NCBI GenBank assembly: GCA_964602655.1 | Contig: CAZRSF010000023.1 | Location: 11,526 to 75,525, forward strand | Source: Moduliflexus sp964602655 | GTDB lineage: Bacteria; Moduliflexota; Moduliflexia; Moduliflexales; Moduliflexaceae | Direction of reading: 5' to 3' | Length of the DNA: 64,000 nt | Part shown: positions 27,051 to 35,955 of the stretch, one piece after another | Layout: each line of letters opens with the position of its first letter | How positions within the stretch are numbered: the stretch's first letter is position 1 | Position numbers and translations under genes: made by a program | The notes under the pieces: model-generated | The model's database searches: none | What the model saw: the letters and a program-made list of their open reading frames with translations, nothing else | What the model was told of the DNA's origin: nothing

Positions 27051-28166
27051 ATGATTATCGGCGTCCCCAAAGAAATCAAAACGCAGGAATACCGCGTCGG
27101 CATCGCGCCGTCGGGCGTGATGGAATTGGTAAAACGCGGTCATTCCGTGATTGTCGAAGAACATGCAGGTATTGCCAGCGGCATTACGGATGCGGAATAC
27201 GAGCGCGTCGGCGCGAAAATCGCGGACGTGCGGACGGTCTATACGAACGCTGGCATGATTATCAAAGTGAAAGAACCTCAGCCTGCCGAATTCGAGTTGC
27301 TGCGGGAAGGCCAGATTCTTTATACGTACCTTCATCTTGCGCCAGACCCGGCGCAGACGAACGCGCTATTGGAACGAAAAATTATCGGCGTGGCCTACGA
27401 AACGATTCAGCTTGCGGACGGCTCGCTGCCGCTGCTGACGCCGATGAGCGAAGTCGCCGGACGCATGGCGGTGCAGGTCGGCGCAAAATATCTGGAAAAA
27501 GAACATGGCGGGTATGGTGTCTTATTAAGCGGCGTTCCCGGCGTGGAACGCGCTATCGTGACGATTATCGGCGGCGGTGTGGTGGGGATGAATGCCGCGA
27601 AAATCGCGGTCGGCATGGGAGCAAACGTGTGTCTGCTCGACATCAATCTTTCCCGTCTGGCCTACATTGACGATATTTTCGGCAATAAAATCACCACCTT
27701 GATGTCGAACTACATCAACATCGAAGAATGCGCCAGACGTTCCGATCTGCTGATCGGCGCGGTGCTGATTCCCGGCGCAAAAGCCCCGAAACTCGTGACC
27801 CGCGAGATGATTTCCAAAATGAAAGAAGGCGCGGTCGTCGTGGATGTCGCAGTGGATCAAGGCGGATGTATCGAAACAACCCATCCGACGACGCATGATG
27901 ATCCGACCTTCGTCGTGGACGGCGTGCTGCATTACTGCGTGGCGAATATGCCGGGCGCAGTGCCGCGCACCTCGACCTTTGCGCTGACGAACGTTACGAT
28001 GCCCTATGCCTATCTGCTGGCAGAAAAAGGCGTGTCTCGCGCTACTTTGCAGAATTCAGCATTAGCAAAAGGCGTGAATGTGTACAAAGGCAAAGTGACG
28101 TATAAGGCGGTGGCTGACGCCCTGGGTTATGATTTTCATCCGGTAGCGGATGTTGTGGAATCCTGA
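27051..28166 (+). CDS. ald: Alanine dehydrogenase
   Basis: Catalyses NAD-dependent interconversion of L-alanine with pyruvate and ammonia. The 371-aa sequence begins MIIGVPKEIKTQEYRVGIAP, carries the substrate residues in IIKVKEPQPAE (Lys) and YTYLHLAPD (His), the LTPMSEVAGRMAVQVGA signature and the NAD-binding glycine motif IIGGGVVGMNAAKIAVGMGA. An AGGAGG SD sequence lies about 8 nt before the ATG. It is 61 nt downstream of metG, with a family B palindrome between. Confidence 0.97.
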   Translation: MIIGVPKEIKTQEYRVGIAPSGVMELVKRGHSVIVEEHAGIASGITDAEYERVGAKIADVRTVYTNAGMIIKVKEPQPAEFELLREGQILYTYLHLAPDPAQTNALLERKIIGVAYETIQLADGSLPLLTPMSEVAGRMAVQVGAKYLEKEHGGYGVLLSGVPGVERAIVTIIGGGVVGMNAAKIAVGMGANVCLLDINLSRLAYIDDIFGNKITTLMSNYINIEECARRSDLLIGAVLIPGAKAPKLVTREMISKMKEGAVVVDVAVDQGGCIETTHPTTHDDPTFVVDGVLHYCVANMPGAVPRTSTFALTNVTMPYAYLLAEKGVSRATLQNSALAKGVNVYKGKVTYKAVADALGYDFHPVADVVES

Positions 28167-28190
28167 GAGGTTGGTTGATCCTGACAGAAA

Positions 28191-28269
28191 AACCGCAGAT
28201 TTCACTGATTCGCAAAGATTTTGAGCAAATGAATTTTCAAATCTATGCGAATCAGTGAAATCTGCGGCT
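28191..28269. repeat. Inverted repeat CCGCAGATTTCACTGATTCGC
   Basis: Arms 28191-28222 and 28239-28269 are near-complementary and frame a short A/T-rich loop. It lies 25 nt after ald and may end that transcript. There is a single copy in the window. Confidence 0.8.
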
Positions 28270-28285
28270 GAAAGAAGGTCATTCA

Positions 28286-28432
28286 TCAGGCAAGGGAGAT
28301 TCGAGAGTCTCGTTGTAAGCGGCGTAACGCCTGAACGTACATCACGGCTGAAATCAAGCTTCGCACAACATGAAAGAACACCGTTACTACGCTCAACGCC
28401 ACGACTTTTCGGCACATCGTCAACAATTTCAT
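28286..28432 (-). CDS. Possible small hydrophobic peptide
   Basis: A 48-codon frame, MKLLTMCRKVVALSVVTVFF and onward, with one plausible membrane helix and a basic tail. It is preceded by GTGGAGAG 7 nt before the ATG. It is transcribed divergently from the ECF sigma gene. I recognise no family. It could be chance, since hydrophobic short frames are common. Confidence 0.25.
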   Translation of the reverse strand: MKLLTMCRKVVALSVVTVFFHVVRSLISAVMYVQALRRLQRDSRISLA

Positions 28433-28695
28433 GATCAATCTCTCCACGGTTAAGCCCCCCTTCAATTGACTTGTATTAATCACGTCACTTTTTTATGACC
28501 AACATACGATAATGCAACGCGAATGCCAACGAGAAAATGCCGCGATCTCAGGGGATTGAGCATCACAAGAGCCTTTCTTCTGAAGAAGCGCGAACGCAAA
28601 ACAGAAATCTCATTTCCAGATGTACCGCGCATTCACCTCTGACTGAATGATTTTCCTATTTTCATCTCATGCCTGATAAAAAAAATTACTGTTCG

Positions 28696-28721
28696 GGAAC
28701 TTTCCGTTTTCATAGCTCGTC
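28696..28721 (+). promoter_or_regulatory. Candidate ECF-type promoter for the sigma factor operon
   Basis: GGAACTT at 28696-28702 and CGTC at 28718-28721 are separated by 15 nt. This is the spacing and motif of ECF (sigma-E-like) promoters. It lies 43 nt before the start codon of an ECF sigma gene, which fits autoregulation. Confidence 0.5.
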
Positions 28722-28763
28722 ATCATAGACAGAACACACGAATAACCCTGATGGAAACCGATT

Positions 28764-29360
28764 ATGGCGAGACAATATTCTGAATTGACGGCAGAAAACG
28801 AACGCGAATTAGTGATGCAATGTCAGGCAGGCGACCGGCAGGCATTCAACCGGTTAGTCATGCGCTACCAGAATTTGGTGTACACGTTTCTGCGGCGGAT
28901 GGCGCCGAAATGGAACGATCTTGACGATCTTGCGCAAGAGGTGTTCGTGAAGATGTTCCATTCGATTCATTCACTGAAAGATGCGTCTCAATTCAAAAGT
29001 TGGCTCTATCGAATTGCTGTGACCGTGTATCTCGATGAATATCGCCGCTGGAAAAAACGCCAGTCCCGGTTTGTCTCGGACGAAGAGGCGCTGCGGACGC
29101 ATGTCGCCGAACATGGTCATCCGGGGCAGGCGATTGAGCAAAAAGAATTGCAGCAGAAAATTCAGGACGCGCTGGATAAATTGCCGGAAGAATACCGCAT
29201 GACGATTGTGTTGCGGGAAATTCATGAATTGTCGTACGAAGAGATCGCGCAGACGCTGCGCATTTCGGAAGGCACCGTGCGGTCGCGCATTTTCAGAGGA
29301 AGAAAGTTGTTGCAAGACCTGCTTCAAAAAGAGGTCAGACAGAAAGGAGGATGGGTATGA
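28764..29360 (+). CDS. ECF (RpoE-like) RNA polymerase sigma factor
   Basis: A 198-aa extracytoplasmic-function sigma factor. Region 2 is at residues ~15-85 (FNRLVMRYQNLVYTFLRRMA, DDLAQEVFVKMF, FKSWLYRIAVTVYLDEYRRW). Region 4 is at ~125-190 (LPEEYRMTIVLREIHELSYE, EIAQTLRISEGTVRSRIFRG). Region 2 binds the -10 element and region 4 the -35. The anti-sigma gene overlaps its stop codon, and an LTxxQ periplasmic protein follows, suggesting an envelope-stress regulon. Confidence 0.96.
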   Translation: MARQYSELTAENERELVMQCQAGDRQAFNRLVMRYQNLVYTFLRRMAPKWNDLDDLAQEVFVKMFHSIHSLKDASQFKSWLYRIAVTVYLDEYRRWKKRQSRFVSDEEALRTHVAEHGHPGQAIEQKELQQKIQDALDKLPEEYRMTIVLREIHELSYEEIAQTLRISEGTVRSRIFRGRKLLQDLLQKEVRQKGGWV

Positions 29361-29893
29361 ACTGCGAAACAATGGAAGAATTGCTTTCAGCATATATTGA
29401 CGGAGAAGTCTCTGAGGAAGAACGGCAGACCGTCGAACAGCATGTCGCGTTGTGTGCGTCATGCCGCGCAACAGTGCAGGATTTTTCGACCGCGCAGACA
29501 TTTGTGCGGACGCTGCCGATATTCGATGCGCCGCAAGGCTTCCGCCAGCGCGTGACAGCGCGCGTCGAGCGGTCGTCGCGAATGTGGTTTCGAATCAGGC
29601 AATTCGTCCCGCGTTTCGCGTTCGGAACAGTCGCTCTTCTGATGATGAGCGCGGGTATCCTGTTCTGGCATTTACGACAAGCGCCCCTCAATCAAACCGA
29701 ACAGTATGCCGCCTCGATTGAGGTGTACGCAGAAGACATCTTGTTCGAAGAGGTTTCTACCACAACCGATACGCTGTTTTCTACCGACACAGACAGCGTT
29801 GCGGAAGAAATCCTTGATACGTTGAGCATTGGGACAACAGAGACGCGGCAGCCGATGTTTCGGCATATCGGTGACAACCGAGGAATAGCATAG
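29357..29893 (+). CDS. Zinc-finger anti-sigma factor (zf-HC2, membrane bound)
   Basis: A 178-aa single-pass membrane protein that would hold the ECF factor inactive. The N-terminal zinc domain has C3 and the H-x3-C-x2-C motif in EQHVALCASCRATV. The transmembrane helix is FGTVALLMMSAGILFWHL, with an acidic periplasmic tail. I start at the second ATG (29357): GGAGG lies 6 nt upstream, and ATGA overlaps the sigma stop. Confidence 0.88.
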   Translation: MNCETMEELLSAYIDGEVSEEERQTVEQHVALCASCRATVQDFSTAQTFVRTLPIFDAPQGFRQRVTARVERSSRMWFRIRQFVPRFAFGTVALLMMSAGILFWHLRQAPLNQTEQYAASIEVYAEDILFEEVSTTTDTLFSTDTDSVAEEILDTLSIGTTETRQPMFRHIGDNRGIA

Positions 29894-29935
29894 GATACAG
29901 TCAAACACCGTTGAAAATGAAAAGGGGATTTATTC

Positions 29936-29982
29936 GAATGGAATGAAGAGGAATGGCATCACCACTCTTCCTCATTCCATTC
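29936..29982 (+). promoter_or_regulatory. Hairpin between anti-sigma and LTxxQ genes
   Basis: GAATGGAATGA (29936-29946) pairs with TCATTCCATTC (29972-29982) around a 25-nt loop. It lies 20 nt upstream of the next start codon. It may attenuate or stabilise the downstream message. No T-run follows. Confidence 0.5.
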
Positions 29983-30002
29983 ACAAACAAGGAGCTTTTT
30001 TT

Positions 30003-30839
30003 ATGTTACGAAAATTATCTTCTACAATCGTTCTTGTGATGTGTGTCGCCAGTTTCATGTTGTTCGCTCATGGAGCTTCCGCCCAGGATGCCCCTGAACC
30101 GCCACAGCCGCCGAATGGAGAGATGATGTCGCCGCCGGATGCGCCGATGCCTCCGGATGGGCAGATGCAAGATAATCTGCGCATCAATTGGCGGGCATTA
30201 AATTTGACCGAAGAACAGCAGAACAAAATTCAACAATTGCGTCGTGATTTTCAGGTCAGTTCTGCCACTACGCGGGAAGAACTTCGGTTTGCCCAACAAG
30301 ACCTGCGCAAAGAGATGAGTAATGATCCGATAGATCGTGCCCAAATTGATGCCCTGCTCACGCAAATTGCCGAAGCGAAACAAAAATTAAGCGAAGGCGC
30401 TGCCCAAAATCTCCTTGAAATTAAAGGAATTCTTACTGAAGAACAGCGTCAGCAAATCGCCGACATGCCAGGCCAAATGCCTGCGCAATGGCGCGGAATC
30501 ACCATGACGAAGGAACAGCGTTCTCAGGTGAAGCAAATCTTGAAAACCTCGATGAAAGCCAATCAACAACTTATCGAAGAGGTCATGCAATTGCGTGAGG
30601 ATTTGCGAGATGAACTGTTTGCCATGAATCCTGACACGGCAAAAATTCAACAGATTCAGGCAGGCATTGCTGAAAAAGACGCTGCGTTAGAGAAAGCTCG
30701 CACGGAGGCGATGATACAGGTGAATGAATTGCTCACGCCAGAACAGCGCGAACAACTCAAAAAGGTGAACGCCGAGAGAAAACAAGAGCGTCAGGAACGC
30801 GTCAAAGAGCGCCAGAACAAACAAGCGCCCAAAAAGTAA
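30003..30839 (+). CDS. Periplasmic LTxxQ-motif protein (Spy/CpxP-like)
   Basis: A 278-aa secreted, strongly helical protein. The ATG at 30003 has AAGGAG upstream and opens a signal peptide ending near HGASAQ. A Pro-rich stretch follows, then four LTxxQ-type motifs (LTEEQQ, LTEEQR, MTKEQR, LTPEQR), so the domain seems duplicated. Spy/CpxP relatives are ATP-independent chaperones or stress sensors in the periplasm. Its place after the sigma/anti-sigma pair suggests it is an output or modulator of that response. Confidence 0.82.
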   Translation: MLRKLSSTIVLVMCVASFMLFAHGASAQDAPEPPQPPNGEMMSPPDAPMPPDGQMQDNLRINWRALNLTEEQQNKIQQLRRDFQVSSATTREELRFAQQDLRKEMSNDPIDRAQIDALLTQIAEAKQKLSEGAAQNLLEIKGILTEEQRQQIADMPGQMPAQWRGITMTKEQRSQVKQILKTSMKANQQLIEEVMQLREDLRDELFAMNPDTAKIQQIQAGIAEKDAALEKARTEAMIQVNELLTPEQREQLKKVNAERKQERQERVKERQNKQAPKK

Positions 30840-30856
30840 GCCGATACCTTCCGCGC

Positions 30857-30892
30857 AGACCTCACAGGTCTTGAAGACCTGTGAGGTTTTTT
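30857..30892 (+). terminator. Family A palindrome with T-run
   Basis: AGACCTCACAGGTC pairs with GACCTGTGAGGT and is followed directly by TTTTTT. It lies 18 nt after the LTxxQ gene and has the form of an intrinsic terminator. It is also a copy of dispersed repeat family A. Confidence 0.7.
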
Positions 30893-31090
30893 CATACTAA
30901 CAAATTTGTCAAAAATATCTCCGATCTTTACGCTAAAAATCAATCCTCCTCGTATTTTTTTCTTGCCAAAAACATTGACCTTATACGAAGTATCCCTCCG
31001 TCGCAGATAGGGACTGTTCGAATATCCGTTAAAAGAATGGAATTCGGCAGTTGATGCTCAATGAACGGAGGGAGAGCGAAGGAGGAGTGT

Positions 31091-32107
31091 ATGTTCGAAT
31101 TAGTCAAATCGTGTCTCGTCGTATTGCTTGTACTGATGACCGCTGGGAGCGTGGTTGCCGGAACATTGGAAGACGTGAAAGCGCGCGGCGAATTGCTGGC
31201 CGGAGTGAATGGCGAGTTGTTCGGCTTTGGCAAACCTGATGAAAAAGGCGTGTGGCAAGGCCTGGATGTAGATACCGCCCGCGCGGTTGCGGCAGCCGTG
31301 TTCGGCGATGTCAACAAGATCAAATTCGTCCCGCTTAACACAAAAACCCGCTTTACCGCCCTGCAATCAGGCGAAGTTGATGTGTTGACCCGTAACTGCA
31401 CCGTGACGCTATCGCGCGAAACCGCAATGGGCTTGAACTTCGCGCACGTCAATTACTACGATGGACAGGGTTTCATGGTGTCCAAACAACTCGGCGTGAG
31501 CAGCGCCAAAGAGCTTGACGGCGCAACGGTCTGCGTATTGCCCGGCACGACGACGGAATTGAATCTTGCCGATTATTTCCGCACGAACGGCATGAAAATG
31601 ACGCCGGTCGTGATTGATAACAACGCGGAATTGTCGAAAGCGTTTTTTGCCGGACGCTGCGACGCCTTCACCTCAGACGCCTCTCAGTTAGCAGGCATTC
31701 GCGCCACTGCGCCGAATCCTGACGACTATATTCTTCTGCCGGAAATCATCTCCAAAGAGCCGCTTGCGCCTGCCGTTCGTCATGGCGACGATAAATGGTT
31801 CGACGTGGTGAATATGGCGACGATGGCAATGATCGCGGCTGAAGAATTCGGCATTACGTCTCAGAATGTGGATGAGATGCTGAAAAGCGAAAATCCTGAC
31901 ATTCAGCGTTTTCTCGGCGTGACGCCCGGCAACGGCGAAGCGCTTGGCCTGGATGAAAAATGGGCGTACAACATTATCAAACAGGTCGGCAACTACGGCG
32001 AAGTCTTCGAACGCAATGTCGGCGTCAATACGGCGTTAAAGTTGGAACGCGGCTTGAATGCGCTCTGGACGAACGGCGGCCTGATGTACACCCCACCAAT
32101 GCGATAG
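31091..32107 (+). CDS. aapJ: Amino-acid ABC transporter substrate-binding protein (AapJ/BztA-like)
   Basis: A 338-aa periplasmic binding protein of SBP family 3. GGAGGAG lies just before the ATG at 31091. The signal peptide ends near GSVVAG. GTLEDVKARGELLAGVNGEL, FTALQSGEVDVLTRNCTVTL and FVPLNTKTRF are typical of the general L-amino-acid subgroup (about 340 aa). It is first in a four-gene importer operon; glutamate-type or broad L-amino-acid uptake is expected from the family. Confidence 0.93.
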   Translation: MFELVKSCLVVLLVLMTAGSVVAGTLEDVKARGELLAGVNGELFGFGKPDEKGVWQGLDVDTARAVAAAVFGDVNKIKFVPLNTKTRFTALQSGEVDVLTRNCTVTLSRETAMGLNFAHVNYYDGQGFMVSKQLGVSSAKELDGATVCVLPGTTTELNLADYFRTNGMKMTPVVIDNNAELSKAFFAGRCDAFTSDASQLAGIRATAPNPDDYILLPEIISKEPLAPAVRHGDDKWFDVVNMATMAMIAAEEFGITSQNVDEMLKSENPDIQRFLGVTPGNGEALGLDEKWAYNIIKQVGNYGEVFERNVGVNTALKLERGLNALWTNGGLMYTPPMR

Positions 32108-32120
32108 TTTACTCGAACGC

Positions 32121-32153
32121 AAACCTCACAGGTGTTCGAAACCTGTGAGGTTT
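32121..32153. repeat. Palindromic repeat, family A
   Basis: AAACCTCACAGGTGTTCGAA and its complementary arm, 18 nt before the aapQ ATG. It lies inside the operon, so it must be read through or processed. Confidence 0.88.
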
Positions 32154-32171
32154 GTACCTGGTTACGTTGTT

Positions 32172-33368
32172 ATGGATTCTACAAACACAGAGACCACGCA
32201 GCAAACGCAGACCGAAAAAATTCCGTTCTGGCATGACTCCGATAAACGCGCGATCGTCTATCAGGTGGTAGTATTCGCGATTGTCGTCCTGTTAGGCTAT
32301 TTCCTTGTCTCGAACACCATGGCGAATTTGCGAACGCAAAAAATCGCCACCGGATTCGGTTTTCTGAAAAAAGAAGCGGCGTTCGAAATCGGCGAATCGC
32401 TCATTTCCTATTCCGCCTCAGACACCTATACCCGCGTGTTGATTGCCGGGGTACTGAATACGCTGTATGTGTCTGTGCTTGGTATGGGCTTGACCGTGCT
32501 GTTGGGCACATTTCTCGGCATCGCCCGTTTATCGTCGAACTGGCTGGTATCGCGGGCAGCTATCGTCTATATCGAAGCATTTCAAAATGTGCCAGTGCTA
32601 TTGCAATTATTTTTCTGGTATTCGTTTTTTTATGAACTGCTGCCGCCGCCGCGTCAGGCGCTTTCGCCGATTCCAGGCTTCTTTCTCAGTAATCGCGGCC
32701 TCATGTTTCCCGTGCCGGAACGGCATCCGGCGTATCTCTACGCAGGCATCGCCTTCTTGTGCGCGTGCGCGGCGGCGTATGTGCTGCACATCGTCACCAC
32801 CAGAAGGCAGGAACGAACAGGCCAGACGTTTCCGATGTTCTGGACAGCATCGGCGCTGCTGATCGGCGTTCCGCTGCTGGCATGGTGGTTTGGCGGCGCG
32901 CCCACGCAAATGAGCATTCCCGCGCTCAAAGGCTTCAATTTTCAGGGAGGGAAAAGCGTGTCGCCAGAGTTTACCGCCCTGCTGCTCGGTTTGGTTATGT
33001 ACACGTCGGCGTTCGTCGCGGAAATTGTCCGCGCCGGGATTCAGTCGGTCAGCCGGGGACAGACCGAAGCGGCGATGTCGCTTGGATTGAGGCCGGGACA
33101 GATTCTCAGCCTCGTCATTCTGCCGCAGGCGTTGCGGGTGATTATTCCGCCGTTGACAAGCCAATTGCTGAACCTGACGAAAAATAGCTCGTTAGCGATT
33201 GCCATCGGCTTTCCCGATTTTGTTTCTGTCGCCGGAACAACGATCAATCAGACCGGGCAGGCCATCGAAGGCGTGTTATTGATTATGATTGTCTATCTCT
33301 GTTTCAGCCTGAGCACATCGGCATTCATGAACTGGTATAATAAAAAAATCGCGTTGGTCGAGCGGTAA
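32172..33368 (+). CDS. aapQ: Amino-acid ABC transporter permease (AapQ-like)
   Basis: A 398-aa inner-membrane permease of the His/Glu/Gln/Arg/opine class. It has a long N-terminal insertion between the first helices, as in AapQ/BztB. The C-terminal half has GLVMYTSAFVAEIVRAGIQS and the EAA loop QTEAAMSLGLRPGQILSLVI, plus LTSQLLNLTKNSSLAIAIGF. The ATG at 32172 is chosen; the upstream nine codons are repeat-derived. No clear SD sequence is present. Confidence 0.93.
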   Translation: MDSTNTETTQQTQTEKIPFWHDSDKRAIVYQVVVFAIVVLLGYFLVSNTMANLRTQKIATGFGFLKKEAAFEIGESLISYSASDTYTRVLIAGVLNTLYVSVLGMGLTVLLGTFLGIARLSSNWLVSRAAIVYIEAFQNVPVLLQLFFWYSFFYELLPPPRQALSPIPGFFLSNRGLMFPVPERHPAYLYAGIAFLCACAAAYVLHIVTTRRQERTGQTFPMFWTASALLIGVPLLAWWFGGAPTQMSIPALKGFNFQGGKSVSPEFTALLLGLVMYTSAFVAEIVRAGIQSVSRGQTEAAMSLGLRPGQILSLVILPQALRVIIPPLTSQLLNLTKNSSLAIAIGFPDFVSVAGTTINQTGQAIEGVLLIMIVYLCFSLSTSAFMNWYNKKIALVER

Positions 33369-33369
33369 T

Positions 33370-33399
33370 GTAGGGCGAAACTACAGTTTCGCCCTACGA
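33370..33399. repeat. Palindromic repeat, family E (GTAGGGCGAAAC...GTTTCGCCCTAC)
   Basis: A perfect hairpin between aapQ and aapM. Related GAAACT/AGTTTC repeats lie around 34507-34582, 46893-46948 and 62916-62957. Confidence 0.8.
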
Positions 33400-33413
33400 C
33401 CACGAAAACGATA

Positions 33414-34499
33414 ATGGCTTCTCATCATAAATTTTCATCTCCGCCGATAATTCGGGTGGGCATCATCGGCTGGATACGCGCGAATCTGTTCAACGGCGTC
33501 TGGAATTCGCTGCTGACCGTTTTGCTGCTCGTAGTGCTCTGGAAAATCGTGCCGCCTTTTGTCGAATGGGCGTTCACCAAAAGTCTCTGGACATCTGACA
33601 GCGACGCCTGCCGTCAGGCGGTTGACGGCGCGTGCTGGTCAATTATTTACCACAACCTCCGTTTTATCGTGTTCGGGTTTTATCCCTACGAAGAACAGTG
33701 GCGTCCGCTGACCGCCATGCTGCTCTTTGTCGCTTTGCTGTTTTACAGTCGCAATCGCGGTCGCTGGACGCGGTCGCTGCTATACGCATGGGGCATTGGA
33801 ATTGTCGGTATTACTCTCATTATGCGCGGCGGCGTATTTGGTTTGACGCTCATAAAAACCGATCAATGGGGCGGATTGCCGCTTACCTTTCTGCTCGCGT
33901 TTTTCGGTCTGACCGCCGCCTATCCGCTTGGCGTGCTGTTAGCGTTGGGACGTCGCTCGAAAATGCCGATCATCAAGGCGTTGTCAGTGGTCTATATCGA
34001 ATTGATTCGCGGCGTGCCGCTCATCAGTTTGCTGTTTATGTCTTCGATTGTCTTCCCGCTCTTTTTGCCCAAAGGAATTACGATTGATAAAATTTTGCGG
34101 GCGCAGGTCGCGATCATTTTGTTTACTGCCGCCTACATCGCGGAAGTCGTGCGCGGCGGCTTGCAGGCGATTCCGAAAGGACAATACGAAGCCGCTGAGT
34201 CCATCGGCTTGAATTATTATCAAACCATGCGGCTGATCGTGCTGCCGCAGGCATTAAAAATAGTGATTCCGCCGTCAATGGGCGTGTTGATTTCAGCCTT
34301 CAAAGACACGTCATTAGTCGTGATTATCGCCCTGTTCGACCTGCTCAAAACCACGCAAGTCGTCGTGGCTGACCCGAAATGGATGGGCTTTTCGGCAGAA
34401 GCGTATATGTTTATCGCCCTGATTTATTTTATCTGCTGCTTTTTTATGTCACAGTATAGCCGCCGTTTAGAGCGCGAATTAAAGACCGATTTTTCGTGA
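33414..34499 (+). CDS. aapM: Amino-acid ABC transporter permease (AapM-like)
   Basis: A 361-aa partner permease. The N-terminal half has extra helices (NLFNGVWNSLLTVLLLVVLW). The conserved transport domain has YIELIRGVPLISLLFMSSIV, TAAYIAEVVRGGLQAIPKGQ, YEAAESIGLNYYQTMRLIVL and SAFKDTSLVVIIALFDLLKT. It pairs with AapQ to form the membrane pore. The start at 33414 follows the hairpin by 14 nt. Confidence 0.93.
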   Translation: MASHHKFSSPPIIRVGIIGWIRANLFNGVWNSLLTVLLLVVLWKIVPPFVEWAFTKSLWTSDSDACRQAVDGACWSIIYHNLRFIVFGFYPYEEQWRPLTAMLLFVALLFYSRNRGRWTRSLLYAWGIGIVGITLIMRGGVFGLTLIKTDQWGGLPLTFLLAFFGLTAAYPLGVLLALGRRSKMPIIKALSVVYIELIRGVPLISLLFMSSIVFPLFLPKGITIDKILRAQVAIILFTAAYIAEVVRGGLQAIPKGQYEAAESIGLNYYQTMRLIVLPQALKIVIPPSMGVLISAFKDTSLVVIIALFDLLKTTQVVVADPKWMGFSAEAYMFIALIYFICCFFMSQYSRRLERELKTDFS

Positions 34500-34596
34500 G
34501 GATGTCTCGTCTGTCGAAATTCCGTTTCGACAGTGCCCGATAAACAAGCGGTATTGCATGGACGAAAAGAATTTCGTCCTACAATTGAGGAAAAGA

Positions 34597-35367
34597 ATGA
34601 AGACCAATCTTAACAAAACGTCATCCTCCCAGAACGACGCAATTATTCGGATGATCGGGGTGGACAAATGGTATGGCGAGTTTCATGTGCTTAAAAACAT
34701 TTCGCTGTCTGTGCGCCGGCAGGAAAAAATCGTGATCTGCGGCCCATCCGGTTCGGGCAAATCCACGCTGATCCGCTGCATCAACCATATCGAAAAACAC
34801 CAACGCGGCCAGATTATCGTGGACGGCATCGAAATGACGAACGACCTGAAAAATATCGAAAAAATTCGCGCCGAAGTCGGCATGGTCTTCCAGCAGTTCA
34901 ACCTGTTTCCGCATCTGACGATTCTGGACAATCTGACGCTTGGGCCGCGCTGGGTGCGGAAAATGCCGAAAGCGGCGGCGGAAGAATTGGCAATGCACTA
35001 TTTGCAAAAAGTCCATATTGCCGAACAAGCTCGCAAATTTCCCGGCCAGCTTTCCGGCGGACAGCAGCAGCGCGCCGCAATTGCCCGCAGTTTGTGCATG
35101 AAACCGAACATCATGCTGTTCGACGAGCCGACTTCCGCGCTTGACCCGGAAATGGTAAAAGAAGTATTGGATGTCATGGTGGATTTGGCCGAAGAAGGGA
35201 TGACGATGCTCGTGGTGACGCATGAAATGGGCTTTGCCAAACGGGTCGCCGACCGCGTGATGTTCATGGATGTCGGCGAAGTCGTGGAAGAAAACACACC
35301 GCAGGAATTTTTCGCGCACCCCCAAAACGAGCGCACACGGCTCTTCCTCAGCCAGATTTTGCATTAA
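34597..35367 (+). CDS. aapP: Amino-acid ABC transporter ATP-binding protein (AapP/GlnQ-like)
   Basis: A 256-aa ATPase that drives the AapQM pore. Walker A is GPSGSGKST, the Q-loop MVFQQFNLFPHLT, the signature LSGGQQQR, Walker B IMLFDEPTSALDPEM and the H-loop VVTHEM. TTGAGGAAAAGA precedes the ATG at 34597; the upstream codons are repeat DNA (AAAGAATTTCGTCCTACAA). Last gene of the importer operon. Confidence 0.96.
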   Translation: MKTNLNKTSSSQNDAIIRMIGVDKWYGEFHVLKNISLSVRRQEKIVICGPSGSGKSTLIRCINHIEKHQRGQIIVDGIEMTNDLKNIEKIRAEVGMVFQQFNLFPHLTILDNLTLGPRWVRKMPKAAAEELAMHYLQKVHIAEQARKFPGQLSGGQQQRAAIARSLCMKPNIMLFDEPTSALDPEMVKEVLDVMVDLAEEGMTMLVVTHEMGFAKRVADRVMFMDVGEVVEENTPQEFFAHPQNERTRLFLSQILH

Positions 35368-35369
35368 AC

Positions 35370-35398
35370 GAAAAGGGCGTTCGATTGAACGCCCTTAC
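35370..35398. terminator. Bidirectional hairpin between convergent aapP and ybaK-type gene
   Basis: AAGGGCGTTC pairs with GAACGCCCTT around GATT, with A and T/A-rich flanks. It lies between the stop codons of two convergent genes, the usual place for a shared terminator. Confidence 0.55.
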
Positions 35399-35447
35399 AA
35401 GGTCTTTCTGCCGATACGATATTGAAAAGCCCGTTTTCCCGCTTCTT

Positions 35448-35939
35448 CTATTTTTCAGGCACGTTCAACACCTGCGCCTGATGTCCAGTGATCTCGAAAA
35501 TCCGACGCAAATCATGTTGCGGAATGACGACCGTGCTGGTATTAATCAGCGGATGACAGCAGATCGCCGCCGCATTCCAGACGGCCTCGTCTATCACCAC
35601 ACTGACAGCATGTTCAGCGTCATTCACCACGCCGAGCAGCGTCACAGAACCCGGCGTCAGGCCGAGATAACGTTCCAAGCGGTCTGCCGAAGCAAAACTG
35701 AGGTTCGACACGCCTAATAATGGAGCAAGCGCCTTGATGTCCACAGATTTCTCATCACCGACCGTGACCAGAAAATGGCGGCGTCCCGGTTTATCCCGCA
35801 GAAATAGATTTTTGGTTTTGATCGCCTCCGCAGGCATCTCCGGGCAGAGCGCGTTGGCTTCTTCGCAGGTGAAGACCGGTGGGTGATCGTAGCGTTGATA
35901 GGTGATACGATGAGAATCAAAAAAGTGAAAAATTTCCAT
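35448..35939 (-). CDS. YbaK/ProX-family aminoacyl-tRNA deacylase
   Basis: A 163-aa YbaK-fold protein with ITYQRYDHPPVFTCEEAN, the conserved lysine in KTKNLFLRDKPGRR, LSFASADRLERYLGLTPGSV and GVVNDAEHAVSVVIDEAVWN. This is the PrdX/ProXp-ala pattern: a free-standing editing enzyme that removes alanine mischarged on tRNA-Pro. It is the last gene of a long minus-strand run, 16 nt after the restriction gene. Confidence 0.9.
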   Translation of the reverse strand: MEIFHFFDSHRITYQRYDHPPVFTCEEANALCPEMPAEAIKTKNLFLRDKPGRRHFLVTVGDEKSVDIKALAPLLGVSNLSFASADRLERYLGLTPGSVTLLGVVNDAEHAVSVVIDEAVWNAAAICCHPLINTSTVVIPQHDLRRIFEITGHQAQVLNVPEK

Positions 35940-35955
35940 ATCCGTTATTAGCCGA

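Larger units (their letters stand above)
28167..28763. other. Intergenic region, ald / ECF sigma factor
   Basis: This 597-nt region holds an inverted repeat at 28191-28269, a possible 48-aa membrane peptide on the minus strand (28286-28432) and an ECF-type promoter at 28696-28721. Nothing else is evident. Confidence 0.6.

Noticed and set aside
34621..35364. 247-aa frame antisense to the aapP ATPase gene
   Set aside because: Mirror frame of a strongly conserved ABC ATPase, His/Phe/Arg-rich, without motif or SD sequence.
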